From an uncultured Opitutia bacterium (GTDB lineage: Bacteria; Verrucomicrobiota; Verrucomicrobiia; Opitutales; UBA953), in NCBI GenBank assembly GCA_937875975.1, contig CALEEU010000080.1, positions 1 through 18,722 on the forward strand: a stretch of 18,722 bases of DNA. The letters run 5' to 3'. The translations under genes and the position numbers were made by a program. The notes below the pieces were generated by a model. It was not told where the DNA came from. It saw only the letters and a program-made list of their open reading frames with translations, and searched no databases. Each line of letters opens with the position of its first letter. Positions within the stretch are counted from its first letter, which is position 1. Below are positions 1 to 10,200 of the stretch, piece by piece.

Positions 1-65
1 TAAAAAGCCCAATTGTGAATAAAGTTTTTTACCTAAGTAGCGAAATGTCAGTATCTTGCGTTAAA

Positions 66-113
66 ACACTACATCTAGTGGTGAAATAAATTTGCAGACC
101 CTACATCTAGTAA
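66..113. promoter_or_regulatory. Tandem NrdR-box pair upstream of nrdBA
   Basis: Two 16-bp sites share the core CTACATCTAGT: box 1 at 66-81 (ACACTACATCTAGTGG) and box 2 at 98-113 (ACCCTACATCTAGTAA). Box 1 has palindromic arms CACTA/TAGTG. They are 32 bp apart centre to centre with 16 bp between them, about three helical turns. Paired, helically phased, imperfect palindromes ahead of ribonucleotide reductase genes are the known layout of NrdR operators, and the cores fit the published consensus apart from two inner positions. NrdR is the ATP/dATP-sensing repressor of RNR genes; no nrdR gene lies in this window. I could not fix -35 and -10 elements with confidence. Confidence 0.8.
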
Positions 114-187
114 TTTACTTCCGGACATACCAATCACCTAGCGGCCTTTCCGGCCTCTAACTAAGCCCTTTCCCCCACTCTCCAACC

Positions 188-1279
188 ATGGAAACCATCA
201 CCATCAAAGTAGGTCAGAAGACCTTCATCCTCGATAAGACCAAAGCCGAGGAAGCCTTCGCCAACAAGCGCGTCATCAACGGCCGCGAGACGATGTTCTT
301 CAACATCCTCCCGCTCAAGTACCAGTGGGCCTACGATCTCTACAAGACGATGAAGAACAACCATTGGGAGCCAGAGGATATCCCGATGCAGAAGGACTGC
401 GAACAGTGGCGCGACCAGACCGGCCAGATCAGCGAGATCGACCGGTGGATCGTCAAGATGGCCATCGGCTATTTCTCCGCCGCTGAAGGCATCGTCGGCG
501 ACAACATCATCCACGTCGTCCGCGAAGTCGTGACCGCTCCCGAGCTCAAGCTCGTCCTAGGCCGTCACGCGCACGAGGAGAACATCCACGCGGACTCGCT
601 CGTCTACATGATCTCCTCGCTCGGCATCAACCCGCACGAGTGTGAGGCGATGTTCGAGGACATCCCGACGATCGCCAACAAGGCCGCCTTCGTCGTCAAC
701 AATTCCCGCGCGCTGCGCCGCAAGCTCGACCTCACCAAGCTCGAAGACAAGCAGGCCCTCGCCCACAATATCTTCCTGTTCGGTCAGTGCATGGAAGGCA
801 CGCAGTTCTACGGGCTCTTCGGCATGGTGCTCTCCCTCGCCCGCCAGAACAAGTTCCCGGGCATCGGCCAGATGTTCCGCTACACCCTGCGCGACGAATC
901 CAACCACATCGATCTCTTCCGCAACCTGCTCGCCGAACTGGTGAAGGAGAACCCCGACGTCTGGACGCCTGCCTTCAAGGAAGAACTCCGCCAGCTCATG
1001 GCCACCGCCGTCACGCTCGAGAAGGAGTTCATCCGCGACTGCCTGCCGGTCAACGGCCTCGGCCTCTCCTCCAAGGAGTTTGAGCAGTACATCGATTTCA
1101 TCGCCGATCGTCGCCTCCGTAACTGCGGCCTCGAGCCACTCGTCGCCGAGACGACTAACCCTTTCCCCTGGCTGTCCGAGATGATGGACCTCAAGAAGGA
1201 GCAGAACTTCTTCGAAGGTCGTGTCACTGAATACCAGAAGCAGGGCGCCCTCGGCACCGTCAACGACGACGAACTTTAA
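188..1279 (+). CDS. nrdB: Ribonucleoside-diphosphate reductase, beta subunit (non-tyrosyl R2 type)
   Basis: The 363-residue protein is the radical-generating R2 subunit of class I ribonucleotide reductase, which starts reduction of NDPs to dNDPs in the NrdA partner. The six metal ligands are visible: E100, E131 and H134 (ENIH), E203 (CMEG), E237 and H240 (RDESNH). The position four residues after H134, normally the radical tyrosine, is Leu138. First ligand Glu rather than Asp, plus loss of the tyrosine, points to subclass Ic (Chlamydia-like Mn/Fe) or Id (dimanganese); sequence alone does not decide. Y232, Y349 and the acidic NDDEL tail, which in relatives serve radical transfer and NrdA docking, are retained. 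It is the first gene of the nrdBA operon behind paired NrdR boxes. There is no purine-rich ribosome site; the leader before this ATG is pyrimidine-rich. Family assignment is firm, the cofactor inferred. Confidence 0.96.
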   Translation: METITIKVGQKTFILDKTKAEEAFANKRVINGRETMFFNILPLKYQWAYDLYKTMKNNHWEPEDIPMQKDCEQWRDQTGQISEIDRWIVKMAIGYFSAAEGIVGDNIIHVVREVVTAPELKLVLGRHAHEENIHADSLVYMISSLGINPHECEAMFEDIPTIANKAAFVVNNSRALRRKLDLTKLEDKQALAHNIFLFGQCMEGTQFYGLFGMVLSLARQNKFPGIGQMFRYTLRDESNHIDLFRNLLAELVKENPDVWTPAFKEELRQLMATAVTLEKEFIRDCLPVNGLGLSSKEFEQYIDFIADRRLRNCGLEPLVAETTNPFPWLSEMMDLKKEQNFFEGRVTEYQKQGALGTVNDDEL

Positions 1280-1296
1280 TCGTCTCTGGTCAAATT

Positions 1297-1320
1297 CAGG
1301 CGTTACCCCCGCAGCGCCTG
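1297..1320 (+). other. Small GC-rich hairpin in the nrdB-nrdA spacer
   Basis: CAGGCG (1297-1302) and CGCCTG (1315-1320) can form a 6-bp stem with a 12-nt loop, 18 nt after the nrdB stop. T-rich stretches follow some 10-20 nt later but not directly, so it is a poor terminator. It could be an attenuator or RNA-processing site, or chance. The rest of the 174-nt spacer holds no gene. Confidence 0.25.
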
Positions 1321-1400
1321 CTTTGGCACGTTTTCTGTTCTTACTTAACCACACTCCTTTCACAAAAAACCATGCGCTGGCCACCGCCGACGCACCTCTA

Positions 1401-1450
1401 CCTTCGTCTCTTCCTTCCCGCCTCCCTCCCTTTTCCTCCCCACTCTTTTC
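1401..1450 (+). other. Pyrimidine tract leader of nrdA
   Basis: Forty-seven of these 50 bases are C or T, ending three bases before the nrdA ATG. No Shine-Dalgarno-like purine run is present. Shorter C/T-rich leaders precede nrdB, pgl and the M42 peptidase gene. A role in translation initiation, for example binding ribosomal protein S1, is possible but only inferred. Confidence 0.4.
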
Positions 1451-1453
1451 AAT

Positions 1454-4639
<3,186 letters not shown>

Positions 4640-4648
4640 GCGTAACCG

Positions 4649-4676
4649 GAGTATTGAGTTCCGAGTATAGAGTATA
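4649..4676 (+). repeat. Heptanucleotide tandem repeat, left side of the 4.65-5.0 kb spacer
   Basis: Four successive 7-mers: GAGTATT, GAGTTCC, GAGTATA, GAGTATA. The array begins 10 bp after the nrdA stop. The same word in the opposite orientation (NATACTC, four units) closes the spacer at 4972-4999. A 14-bp stretch (CGAGTATAGAGTAT, 4662-4675) is perfectly inverted at 4973-4986. Confidence 0.75.
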
Positions 4677-4687
4677 GATGGGTTGAA

Positions 4688-4717
4688 AAGGGCGTCCGCC
4701 AGGACGCCCTTCTTGTT
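4688..4717 (+). terminator. Rho-independent terminator of nrdBA
   Basis: AAGGGCGTCC (4688-4697), loop GCCA, and GGACGCCCTT (4702-4711) form a perfect 10-bp stem, followed by CTTGTT. The tail is only moderately T-rich. It lies 49 bp after the nrdA stop codon. Confidence 0.8.
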
Positions 4718-4720
4718 GGG

Positions 4721-4747
4721 GTAGGGGCGCGACTGCGTCGCGTCCGT
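4721..4747 (+). repeat. Extra unit A: solitary end-sequence of the 120-bp element
   Basis: This 27-bp unit (begins GTAGGGGCGCGACTGCG) is the exact reverse complement of 4861-4887, the right end of the adjacent 120-bp element copy. It also equals 14358-14384 and the complement of 18237-18263. It contains an internal hairpin, CGCGAC-TGC-GTCGCG. With its partner it makes a perfect 27-bp inverted repeat around the first element copy. It may be a remnant of a second copy. Confidence 0.85.
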
Positions 4748-4769
4748 TCGTCTTCCATCGTGTGCCTTG

Positions 4770-4889
4770 GGGTAGGGCGGTCATTGCCATGGCCGCCGTT
4801 CGCCGACGCACGTGCGTTGCCCCGGGCTAGAACACGGAACGTTCCGAGCTCCATCCGCCCACGGACGCGACGCAGTCGCGCCCCTACCT
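4770..4889 (+). repeat. 120-bp composite palindromic element, copy 1
   Basis: The order in this orientation is unit B (conserved hairpin 4776-4797, stem GGCGGTCAT/ATGGCCGCC, loop TGCC, then CGTTCGCC), a variable centre (about 4817-4852), and unit A' (4861-4887). The ends carry GGGTAGGG and CCCTACCT. Copies at 14356-14475 (reverse) and 18146-18265 (forward) have the same length and the same ends. The stem contains one T-G wobble relative to copy 3. No open reading frame fits it, so it looks like a non-autonomous REP- or MITE-like element. Confidence 0.88.
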
Positions 4890-4897
4890 CAAGCCCG

Positions 4898-4934
4898 CAG
4901 CCAATCAACCGGTCTCCGGTTTCATTGAGCGCCC
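4898..4934 (+). repeat. Flanking block C of element copy 1
   Basis: This block (begins CAGCCAATCAACCGG, ends TTGAGCGCCC) reappears in reverse orientation at 14311-14348 next to copy 2, with two substitutions and a 2-nt length difference. It sits on the A' side in both copies, so the conserved unit extends past the 120-bp core. It is absent beside copy 3. Confidence 0.75.
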
Positions 4935-4955
4935 AACCGCTAACCGCCAACCGCC
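4935..4955 (+). repeat. AACCGCY heptanucleotide repeat, three units
   Basis: AACCGCT, AACCGCC and AACCGCC follow one another directly, just after block C. Copy 2 lacks this array at the corresponding place, although both copies then show a CTAWCGCATCCC word. Confidence 0.6.
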
Positions 4956-4971
4956 ACCACCTATCGCATCC

Positions 4972-4999
4972 CATACTCTATACTCGATACTCCATACTC
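4972..4999 (+). repeat. NATACTC heptanucleotide repeat, four units
   Basis: CATACTC, TATACTC, GATACTC and CATACTC run without a gap and end 20 bp before the pgl start. They are the inverted counterpart of the GAGTATN array at 4649-4676. The array must lie in or near the pgl promoter or leader. Confidence 0.75.
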
Positions 5000-5019
5000 C
5001 ATTCGGCTATCTTACCCCC

Positions 5020-5739
5020 ATGTCCGACATCGCCACTTCCGCCGGCACGGTCCGTGTGCTGTCCCGTGAGGAATCCTTCGCCGAGCTCGCCCGCCGCATC
5101 AACGACCTCGCCGCCCGTGGCCCCGCCTCCGTCGGCCTCAGCGGCGGTTCCACGCCCAAGGCGTTCTATGCCTGGGTGGTCCGTACCGGCGCGCTCACGG
5201 CCGAAGCCATCGCCTGGATTGACTGGCATGTGAGCGACGAACGCTGCGTCCCGCTGTCCTCTGACGATTCTAATTTCGGCCATGCCGTCCGCGGCATGCT
5301 CGATGCGCTCGGCGTCCCCGCCGCCCGCCGCTTCCCATGGCCTGTCGAACTCCCCCCGCTCGCAGCCGCGGCCGCCTATGAGGCCGCCTGGGCCCAGCGT
5401 TCGCCCGCCAAGGTCTTCGACCTCTGCGTCCTCGGCCTCGGCGACGACAGTCACATCGCTTCGCTCTGGCCGCAGTGCCCGCTGATCGGCCGCGCGTCCG
5501 GTCCCCGCTTCACCGCCACGGAATGGCCGGGCCGCGGCTGGCGCCTGACCATCACCGAAGCCGGCCTCGCGCAGTGCGCGTCGATCGTCGTCCTCGTCGG
5601 CGGCGCCGCCAAGGCCCCCGCCCTGCGCGAGATCACCTGCGGAGACTTCGAGCCCTCCCTGCACCCCGGCCAGACGCTGCGCGCTTTCGCGCCGCGCGTC
5701 ACTTGGCTCGCGGATCGGGAAGCGGCGGCTCAGCTTTGA
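5020..5739 (+). CDS. pgl: 6-phosphogluconolactonase
   Basis: The 239-residue cytoplasmic enzyme hydrolyses 6-phosphoglucono-delta-lactone to 6-phosphogluconate in the oxidative pentose phosphate pathway. Family motifs are in order: SGGSTP (41-46, phosphate binding), DERCVP (73-78), DSNF (83-86), LGLGDDSHIASLWP (138-151) and GGAAKAP (194-200). The fourth motif usually reads GxDGHTASLFPG; here Gly is replaced by Ser and Thr by Ile while the catalytic-region His145 is kept. Length is normal. No zwf or gnd gene is adjacent. The last 41 bp overlap, antisense, the end of the minus-strand gene 5699-6412, so the two converge. A glucosamine-6-phosphate deaminase is the other member of this fold, but the motif set favours Pgl. 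Confidence 0.92.
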   Translation: MSDIATSAGTVRVLSREESFAELARRINDLAARGPASVGLSGGSTPKAFYAWVVRTGALTAEAIAWIDWHVSDERCVPLSSDDSNFGHAVRGMLDALGVPAARRFPWPVELPPLAAAAAYEAAWAQRSPAKVFDLCVLGLGDDSHIASLWPQCPLIGRASGPRFTATEWPGRGWRLTITEAGLAQCASIVVLVGGAAKAPALREITCGDFEPSLHPGQTLRAFAPRVTWLADREAAAQL

Positions 5740-6412
5740 CGGGTGCCGGCTCCAAGGGGGCCAGGTTGCGGTCCGGATCGAAGTCGGTCACCGCCGCCCG
5801 CCGGAGCGGGCTCCGCGGACTGTCTTCCTGCAGCACGAACACGAAGCGGCGTCTCGCGCCCAGAATGAGCGTCGTCGAGCTGTCCGCCTTCCACCCGTCC
5901 TTGGTCTTCAGCTCCAGCCGATGGCTGACGATCCGTCGCGCGGGGAAGGCCGTCGGCAGTCGCTTCGCCTCCTCCGGCGACAGTTCCACGGATTCGCCGT
6001 CGATGAAGCAACGCATCCGGCGCGAGGTCAGGTTCATGAACAGCACTCCGCCCACGGGCAGGCTGGCCTGGTCGAACGGCAGCAGCTTGACGCGTGCCTT
6101 GCCGTCGGCGACCTGACTGATCAGCAGGAGGTGACGGCCGCTCGCCGGCAGGTCGATTTCGCCAAGCTCACGCGGCGGCTGGCCCGCCTCCGCCGGCTCG
6201 CCGAAGAGCCGCGCCTGACGGACGTCGGGCAGCGCGGTCGCCGGCATCACGTGATCGGTGAAGGCCTCCAGCCGGAGCGGCGGAAGCTCGCCCGCGAAGC
6301 GCAGCCCGACGAACTCGGGCGCTTCGCCCACCTTGCTGACGTGCAGTTCCGTGACGGCCAGGCCGGTCACGACGCCGAAGGAGAGCAGGCAGGCGAAGCC
6401 CCAGGCGCGCAT
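5699..6412 (-). CDS. Secreted or membrane-anchored protein of unknown function, paralogue of the next gene upstream
   Basis: I do not recognise a named family for this 237-residue protein. Residues 2-20 form a hydrophobic export signal or anchor, and the last about 20 residues are proline-rich (LAPLEPAPVKAEPPLPDPR). The middle aligns with the 276-residue product of 6418-7248: NLTSRRMRCFIDG (127-139) matches NFTSAKIAVSIDG, and DSSTTLILGARRRFVFVLQ (177-195) matches RSTTMIFKPTARMLLFALE, with similar spacing. The start at 6412 is chosen because it lies 5 nt after the upstream stop and opens directly with the signal sequence; an AAGGA lies only 1 nt before it. A longer reading in the same frame would overlap the upstream gene for most of its length. 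It is the last gene of the three-gene operon and overlaps pgl by 41 bp tail to tail. Confidence 0.8.
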   Translation of the reverse strand: MRAWGFACLLSFGVVTGLAVTELHVSKVGEAPEFVGLRFAGELPPLRLEAFTDHVMPATALPDVRQARLFGEPAEAGQPPRELGEIDLPASGRHLLLISQVADGKARVKLLPFDQASLPVGGVLFMNLTSRRMRCFIDGESVELSPEEAKRLPTAFPARRIVSHRLELKTKDGWKADSSTTLILGARRRFVFVLQEDSPRSPLRRAAVTDFDPDRNLAPLEPAPVKAEPPLPDPRAK

Positions 6413-6417
6413 GTCCT

Positions 6418-7248
6418 TCAGAGTGGCGCCTCCGGCTCGGGCGCCGGCGCGCCCTTCTTGCCTTTCCGGGTGGGGCCGGCGCCCGAGCCTTTGCTCCCGG
6501 TCGCCGGGGTCGCGACGGGCGCCGGCCGGCTGCCCTGGTTGTCGATGATCAGTTCGGTGTGGTAGCGGCCGTCTTCTTCGGCGCCTGGGACCTCCAGGGC
6601 GAAGAGCAGCATGCGGGCGGTCGGCTTGAAGATCATGGTCGTCGAACGGAGCATCTTCTGTTCGCCGTTGGCCTCCGCCGCAGCCATGTAGAAGCGCGAG
6701 ATGGACAGGCGGCTGAAGACCTTCGGATAACGCGCCATGCCGCGGCTGTTCGCCACGACCGTCGTGCCATCGATCGACACCGCGATCTTGGCCGAGGTGA
6801 AGTTGATCAGCTGCACAGAACCGTAGGGGAACGCCTCGGGGCTGAAGTCGAAGACGCGCGTCTGGGCGATGCCGCGTTGGTCGTCGGGGAAGAGCAACAC
6901 CGCGAGGTCGGTGTCCGTCGCCGAGACGGGGATGGTGCAATAGGGGACCCATTGCGTGATCGGCTTCCCGCTCTTGTCGAGTTCGGCCAGGACGGTCTTC
7001 TTCAGGACGACGGCGTTGGGCTCGCCGCGGTACGGGATGACCTGGCTGAGGGCCAGGACATCCGGCGAGAAAGGCGTCCGCTCCTTGTCGTTCTGCAGGG
7101 CCAGTTCCGGCGGGTTTTCGGGCGCTTTCCACCATGCCAGCCGGAGCTGGCACGTGCGCAGCTCGCGCGCGGATTCCTGCGCTTGTGCCGAGCTAAGCAG
7201 GAGAAACCCGCCGCAGAGGACGGCGGACAGTAAACGGGAGAAGGGCAT
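6418..7248 (-). CDS. Secreted protein of unknown function in the pseudopilin operon
   Basis: The 276-residue product has a clear Sec signal peptide (hydrophobic 6-20, AQA cleavage site after residue 23) and so should act outside the cytoplasm. I know no family name. Its core (about 115-235) is shared with the downstream gene: NFTSAKIAVSIDG (149-161) and RSTTMIFKPTARMLLFALE (201-219), suggesting a beta-rich domain that arose by tandem duplication. The tail from about 240 is rich in Pro, Lys and Gly and probably disordered. The ATG at 7248 lies one base after the stop of the pseudopilin gene (TGA-C-ATG), so translation is probably coupled; the frame stays open upstream, but that part lies inside the pseudopilin gene and lacks a signal peptide. 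It may be an accessory or chaperone of the pseudopilin, which is inference from context only. Confidence 0.85.
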   Translation of the reverse strand: MPFSRLLSAVLCGGFLLLSSAQAQESARELRTCQLRLAWWKAPENPPELALQNDKERTPFSPDVLALSQVIPYRGEPNAVVLKKTVLAELDKSGKPITQWVPYCTIPVSATDTDLAVLLFPDDQRGIAQTRVFDFSPEAFPYGSVQLINFTSAKIAVSIDGTTVVANSRGMARYPKVFSRLSISRFYMAAAEANGEQKMLRSTTMIFKPTARMLLFALEVPGAEEDGRYHTELIIDNQGSRPAPVATPATGSKGSGAGPTRKGKKGAPAPEPEAPL

Positions 7249-7249
7249 G

Positions 7250-10200
7250 TCAGATTTCGTTGGCGGAAAGCCAGCGGAGGGAGGAGGGGCGGAAGCGGCG
7301 TCCGAAGATACGGTTGAGGCGTTGCTCTTTCTTGAGGCCGTCTTTTTCCAGAGCGGTCGCTCCGGGCGGATTGGGATCCGGTGCGCGTTCGTAGGTCTCG
7401 ACCAGCACCTGTTTGTCGTACTCCTTGCCTCCGCTCGTGTTGACACGGTAGGCGAGCTTGCGGCGGTTGAGTTCGGCGTATTCGGGGAATTTCTGGCCGA
7501 CGGCCATCGCCACATATTCACTGGTGCGTTGTACGACGACTTCGATCCAAGCCTTGCCGATGATGTTGCCGCTGTCGTCGTGGGCTTCGCCATAAGCACG
7601 CACGACGAAGGTGTCGGAGCGGGCCGTGAGGTTGGGCCCGACCGAGTTGAGGACGTCCATCTGCGTCACGATGCCCGGGGCGCCCAATCCGGCGGTGATG
7701 CGGCTTTCGTTCGCTCCGGTCGCGGTGTTGGGGGCTGCGCTCATCGCGCGGAGCGACGGAAAACGCTTGTTCGCGGGGATCTGCGGGTAGGCGCTGATTT
7801 CCCGCCACCAGCTGGGGGCGGTGGCGTCGTTGCCGTACCGCTGGTTCGGGTCGTTCGGCGTGGTCGATGCCGGCGGTGCGAAGACGCCGCCCGCCGCGGT
7901 GATGGCGGTGGTGTTGAGGTTCGACTTGTCGATCGCCGCCTGGAGGGCTCCCTTGAGTCCGAAGGCGTCATTGTTCACGAGGCGACGGTTGACGAAGTCA
8001 GCCAGCGACATGAATGGCCCTCGGGCGCGGACTTCTTCGACGACGCGTCGGGCGAGTTCGTCGACCTGTGCCTCGGAGAGCTCGCGGTACTGCGTCCACG
8101 GATCGCTGCCGGAATTATCGGCCGTCCCGAAGGCGCGCGCGAACTTGGTCAGGGCCGTCACCGTCGGGGCGGCCGGGGTGGCGGCGTCAGGCAAGGTCTG
8201 GCCCTTCAGTCCGCCGAGCACGGCGCGCCAGGCGGCACGCGAGGTGGAATTCACATTGAAACCGCCATCATAGAGCGAGGTGCGCGCGAGGTACTTAGGG
8301 TGGGGGAATTCGGACTCCGGAAGCTTGAGGCTGTTCTTGTAGTCGTTGGACTCGGTGAATGAAGCCTTGCCGTCCGAGAGGTAGGCCAGGCGTTTGTTGG
8401 CAAGAGGCTGTCGGCCGGCGTTGAGCGCGAGCTTGTAGTCCGCGAAGGTCGTCGGGTTGGCGACGCCGGCCGCGGCGAGGGCGGCGGCCTGGGTCGTGCG
8501 CACGTCGACGTCGAGCGGGAGGTCGGCGCCGGAGCTCGGCCAAGCGCGCGGGGTCGCGTCGAGGTGCGAGTAGGAGTTGGCCTGCAGGTTCAGACCGCTG
8601 AAGTAATAACTGTCCCAGAGGGCGTAGTTCGCCGCGAAGGCATGGTCGGTGCGCGGGTTAGCCCGGTTGCGGACGGGGCGCGCGCCCATGTGCTTGGCGA
8701 CGTAGCCGAGCTCGGGGACGGGACCGCGGACGTCGGGCGCCAGCGCGGTCTCGGACGGGAAGAGGTCGCGCGGGCCGGGCCACTCGATGATGCGGGTCAG
8801 GTCGCCGATGCCGGGGTGCGCGAACGAGGACCCTACGGTCAGGTCCGCGTCGGTGTTCTGCTCGGCGTAAGGCGTGACCCCCAGCTGCGAGAGCGAGAGG
8901 AGCGGGCGGCGCGGGATCGGATAGAGGATGATGTTGCTCTTGCCTAAGCTGTCGTTGTTCGCGCTCGGTCCCCAGTAGGCCCCGCGGCGGTCCGGGGTGG
9001 TCGGGAATTCGGTGTCGATGAGGGAGCCGCGGAGCACGCGCTGCGTCTCGGTCCAGCCGATCGGCGTGTGGGCCTTGCCGTCGTAGCCGAAGAGCTGGGC
9101 CTGCTGGGCGCGGTCGCTCAGGAAATACGGGGTCATGGGCGCGTTGCGCATCTCGGTCGGCGTCTGCATGCGGTCGTAGCCCGCGCCAGGGTTGGTGGTC
9201 TGCATCCCGAAGCCCGCGGAGAGGTAGTTGGCCGGGTACCACTTCGTCGTGTTGCCGGTCATGTCCGCGGCGCGGCGGACGAAGTCCACCATGAAGACCG
9301 GGAGCTTCGGCTCGTTCGGGGTCAGGATCACGTTCACCGAGTTGCGCAGGGTGTCGGCCTTGTTCGACGTGACCTCGAGTCCTTTGCCATTGGTGACGTT
9401 GAACTCCGGGTCGAGGGGCGTATTATACGCACCGGTGCTTCCGCGGATGTAGTAGTTCGGGGTCGGGGGATCCATGCCCAGGGGGCGTGTCCACTCGCGG
9501 TCGACCTGGGTGTAATAGCCGCCGCCGTCATTGTTGCTGTTGCTGTACATCGGCCAGCCGGACGTCATCGCCTGGAAGTTCAGGAGCAGGCTTTCGTCGA
9601 CGAGGTTGAAGCCGTTGACCGTCTGCGTGCCCTCGTAGTAGCGGCGGATGAGCCGGTCCGGGTTGAGCGGGTCCGCGACGTACGTCGAGGCGTCGTCGTC
9701 CGGCGAGCCGAACCAGCGGCGGTGGGTGTTGAGGTTGGCGCCGCCGTCGATGCTCTTCTTTCCGATGAGGTAGAAGTTCCAGGACTGGTTGCCGCGCAGG
9801 GCGATGGTGCCGTTCCGTCGCGTCGGGGCGACGTAGCGGGTGGAATCCCGGGAATAGGTGAAGTTCGGGTTAGGGTCGTCGGCCGTGTTCATGAGGCCGT
9901 CCGGTCCCGGGCGGGGGGTGACGATCTCGCCCTCGGTCCCCACGACGTAGCCGTTGTAGTTGATCCAGCCCGTATTGCGGGTGAGGACCTGCAGCGAGCG
10001 GCCGCCGAGGAATGCCTCGAGCGTGGGCAGCGAGCCGTCCCAGGTGGTGAGCGCGTCGTGCACGCGCCGCTGGTTCTTGACGTTGTTCCAGAGGTCCTGG
10101 AGCCGGCGCGCGTATTCGATGTCGCTGAGGCCGCCGTTGGTCCAGGTGATCCACGGGCCGGACGCGGACGGCGTCGTGGTGAGGTAGTTGTTGTTCTGGT

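Noticed and set aside
1..65. Tail of an upstream terminator at the window edge (TTTTTT at 25-30)
   Set aside because: Only a T-run is visible, with no convincing GC stem in front of it, so no call was made.
4721..4889. Repeat element read as a small gene or as an intrinsic terminator
   Set aside because: No conserved reading frame is shared by the three copies, and none of the hairpins is followed by a T-run.
4649..4999. Possible CRISPR array from the heptamer and palindromic repeats
   Set aside because: The units are 7 bp and contiguous, with no spacers of 25-40 bp and no cas genes. The larger palindromes are single copies.
5699..7153. 484-codon minus-strand reading that would fuse the last operon gene to upstream sequence
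   Set aside because: The upstream half lies in another frame of the gene 6418-7248. The signal peptide at 6412 marks the real start.
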